A model generated the notes under the pieces. That model was given only the letters and a program-made list of their open reading frames with translations. It did no database searches and was not told where the DNA came from. Shown piece after piece: positions 13,555 to 14,591 of a stretch of DNA of 14,591 nt; the first letter of the stretch is position 1, and the number at the start of each line of letters is the position of its first letter. A program made the translations under genes and the position numbers. Source of the stretch: Chloroflexota bacterium (GTDB lineage Bacteria; Chloroflexota; UBA6077; JACQUR01); assembly GCA_016210245.1 (NCBI GenBank), contig JACQUR010000107.1:1-14591 (forward strand), in the 5' to 3' direction.

Positions 13555-13572
13555 CCTCCCTGGCCGGCTGCC

Positions 13573-13980
13573 TTACGGCCGCGGTTGGCTCCACCGCTCG
13601 CGGATGTACCGCTCTGCTTCCTGTGGCGTCATGGCGGCGATCTCCTCGTCGCTCTTGCCGAGTTGGTGCTTGAGCGCGTTGACCACCCAGGCAGGGATCG
13701 CCTTCGGGGCTTCCGGCACAGCGGCACCGGGGCGCGGGGCTGGCCTGCCGGTGCGCAGGACGTTCCAGAAGTCGTCGTAGCCGACCTCGAGCTGGGCGCG
13801 GAGGATGAGTGCGAAGCGCTCTGGGCTCATCGTCCTGTCCCCAGCCAGGGAGACGTGCGTCCTCAGCACGCTCCCGTCCGCGAGGACCTTGCGATAGTGG
13901 CTGTGCCCGGTGCTGCGGACGGATTCCCACCCGTCGACGCGCAAGAACTGCTCGATCTCCTGCCAGGTGGGCGTCCTCAC
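13573..13980 (-). CDS. HicA-like toxin of a toxin-antitoxin pair, with C-terminal extension
   Basis: The 135-residue product begins TWQEIEQFLRVDGWESVRSTGHSHYRKVLADGSVLRTHVSL, which follows the HicA pattern: an N-terminal helix, GW, then a G-[HS]-H segment (GHSH, 25-28) where HicA has its catalytic His in GSHH. HicA proteins are ribosome-independent mRNA interferases. Unlike typical HicA (about 60-80 residues) this one continues with FWNVLRTGRP, a Pro-rich linker and a second helical piece, IPAWVVNALKHQLGKSDEEIAAMTPQEAERYIRERW (about 95-130), that I do not recognise. It begins at GTG, whose last two bases are part of the antitoxin TGA (GTGA overlap), so the two are translationally coupled. The toxin role is inferred from the pattern and pairing. 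It converges with tupB. Confidence 0.6.
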   Translation of the reverse strand: MRTPTWQEIEQFLRVDGWESVRSTGHSHYRKVLADGSVLRTHVSLAGDRTMSPERFALILRAQLEVGYDDFWNVLRTGRPAPRPGAAVPEAPKAIPAWVVNALKHQLGKSDEEIAAMTPQEAERYIRERWSQPRP

Positions 13981-14441
13981 CCCGCCCTACCGGCTGCTGC
14001 GCGCGAGTCCTCGATCAGGAGTTCGGCCTGTCGGTCCGGGGGCGTGAGCGCAAACCGCAACAGCCAGGGTAGGTGAGCAGCGCGGTCCGTGGCGGAGTAG
14101 AACGTGAACTGGGCGAAGAACTCCTGTGCGTACTCCCGCAACTCACGCACGCTATCGGCCAGCGCCGCCTCGAAGGTCGCGCCAAACCCGAGGACACCGA
14201 ACTGCTCCAGCACCACCGTCACCTCCTGGCCGCCGTCCGCGTACACCACCTGGGGGTCGAAGCGGAAGGAGGCCAGGGCACGCGCGAGGTCGTCTGGGCG
14301 CATCAGCAGCATCGCTTCCTTGCCGCGATGTCGCTCTATGAGGCGAGGCTGGCGCTGGTGAAAGACCGAGGTCATGACGTCAGACAGGCGCGCTTTGGCT
14401 TCCGAGAAGTCCACGGATGGCAGCGTCGGTTCGGTGCTCAT
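13977..14441 (-). CDS. Antitoxin with Phd/YefM-like head and HicB-like tail
   Basis: The 154-residue product starts with a Phd/YefM-like block: VDFSEAKARLSDVMTSVFHQRQPRLIERHRGKEAMLLMRPDDLARAL (about 10-56), which in that family forms the DNA-binding dimer. It continues VTVVLEQFGVLGFGATFEAALADSVRELREYAQEFF (about 74-109), reminiscent of HicB antitoxins, where G-x-T-x-x-E-A follows a short beta sheet. The end (TDRAAHLPWLLRFALTPPDRQAELL) is distinctive; such proteins resemble the PHD_like antitoxin family. The start at 14441 is chosen because a promoter with a palindrome lies right before it; an upstream in-frame ATG at 14567 would read through that promoter. The gene precedes the HicA-like toxin and overlaps it by 4 bases. 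Confidence 0.7.
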   Translation of the reverse strand: MSTEPTLPSVDFSEAKARLSDVMTSVFHQRQPRLIERHRGKEAMLLMRPDDLARALASFRFDPQVVYADGGQEVTVVLEQFGVLGFGATFEAALADSVRELREYAQEFFAQFTFYSATDRAAHLPWLLRFALTPPDRQAELLIEDSRAAAGRAG

Positions 14442-14447
14442 GACGCC

Positions 14448-14480
14448 AGTATACCCAGCTTGACCAATTTGGTCAAGCTG
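14448..14480 (-). promoter_or_regulatory. Toxin-antitoxin promoter with overlapping operator, predicted leaderless
   Basis: Reading left, TTGACC (14476-14471) and TATACT (14453-14448) are 17 bases apart. The -10 ends 6 bases before the antitoxin ATG at 14441, so transcription should begin at or within a base of the start codon. A palindrome of 12-base arms (CAGCTTGACCAA, one-base centre, 14456-14480) covers the -35 and spacer, and an extra GGTCAA half-site is at 14480-14485. This is the layout of an autorepressed toxin-antitoxin operon. Confidence 0.65.
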
Positions 14481-14518
14481 GTCAACTCGGTGGCGCACTG
14501 AAGTAGGGGCGAAGGATT

Positions 14519-14564
14519 GGCGCATGGGGAGCGGCACCGCAAGCCGGTCCGCTACCCCATCGCC
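14519..14564. repeat. Imperfect intergenic palindrome upstream of the toxin-antitoxin operon
   Basis: The arms 14519-14534 and 14549-14564 pair over 15 bases with one bulged base on each side, around a 14-base loop. It lies just outside the toxin-antitoxin promoter, near the window edge. The preceding GTAGGGGC (14503-14510) is the same octamer that opens each unit of the repeat at 9533-9701. Confidence 0.5.
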
Positions 14565-14591
14565 CATCCATAGCCCCCAGCCCGGTCAGCA

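Noticed and set aside
12267..13673. Plus-strand open frame of 468 codons over tupA and tupB
   Set aside because: It overlaps two clearly conserved genes in another frame and its product is a compositionally biased string.
14442..14567. N-terminal extension of the antitoxin from the ATG at 14567
   Set aside because: The extra 42 residues show no Phd-like similarity and the segment contains a well-formed promoter and operator directly before the ATG at 14441.
1..14591. tRNA, rRNA or insertion-sequence transposase genes
   Set aside because: No cloverleaf, rRNA core sequence or transposase motif was seen on either strand.

Overview
The window is a high-GC bacterial chromosome segment with short intergenic gaps, strong GGAGG-type ribosome binding sites and several GTG starts. 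Both transporter binding proteins (DctP and TupA) carry lipoprotein signal peptides followed by Ala/Pro/Thr-rich linkers, which fits a one-membrane (monoderm) envelope. Together with the family content and the G+C-rich intergenic repeats this suggests a Chloroflexota-like organism. That assignment is inference; no rRNA or marker gene is present.

Layout. (1) 1-223: the C-terminal ATP-binding end of a sensor histidine kinase. (2) 204-943, minus: a small one-pass membrane protein and a membrane-anchored haem-binding CxxCH protein, separated by a long palindrome. (3) 1379-1681, plus: an unrecognised 100-residue helical protein. (4) 1897-4003: two convergent genes for secreted proteins sharing an Ig-like module. 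One carries a C-terminal HExxH putative metallopeptidase region, the other a second Ig-like copy. Two long perfect palindromes lie between their 3' ends. (5) 4142-10491, minus: an alpha/beta hydrolase, the alpha and beta subunits of a thiamine-diphosphate 2-oxoacid dehydrogenase-type E1, then a complete TRAP transporter (dctP, dctQ, dctM). (6) 10662-13554, plus: a GntR-type regulator with a PBP_like ligand domain, then tupA and tupB of a tungstate-type ABC importer, with no ATPase gene following. (7) 13573-14480, minus: a toxin-antitoxin pair. Its antitoxin looks like a Phd/YefM head joined to a HicB-like tail, the toxin is HicA-like, and the pair is driven by a promoter overlapping a 25-bp palindrome.

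How the parts may work together. The TRAP system would import an organic acid and the hydrolase and E1 enzymes could act on it or its product, though no E2 or E3 gene is present and the E1 alpha loop is atypical. The dctPQM genes appear to have their own promoter just after the E1 beta stop, and a 30-bp palindrome after dctP could let the binding protein be made in excess of the membrane subunits. The GntR/PBP_like protein is the probable oxyanion sensor for tupAB.

The most unusual aspects are the density of long, mutually different intergenic palindromes, the hybrid-looking toxin-antitoxin pair with a predicted leaderless transcript, the Ig/HExxH secreted protein, and the E1 pair without E2/E3.
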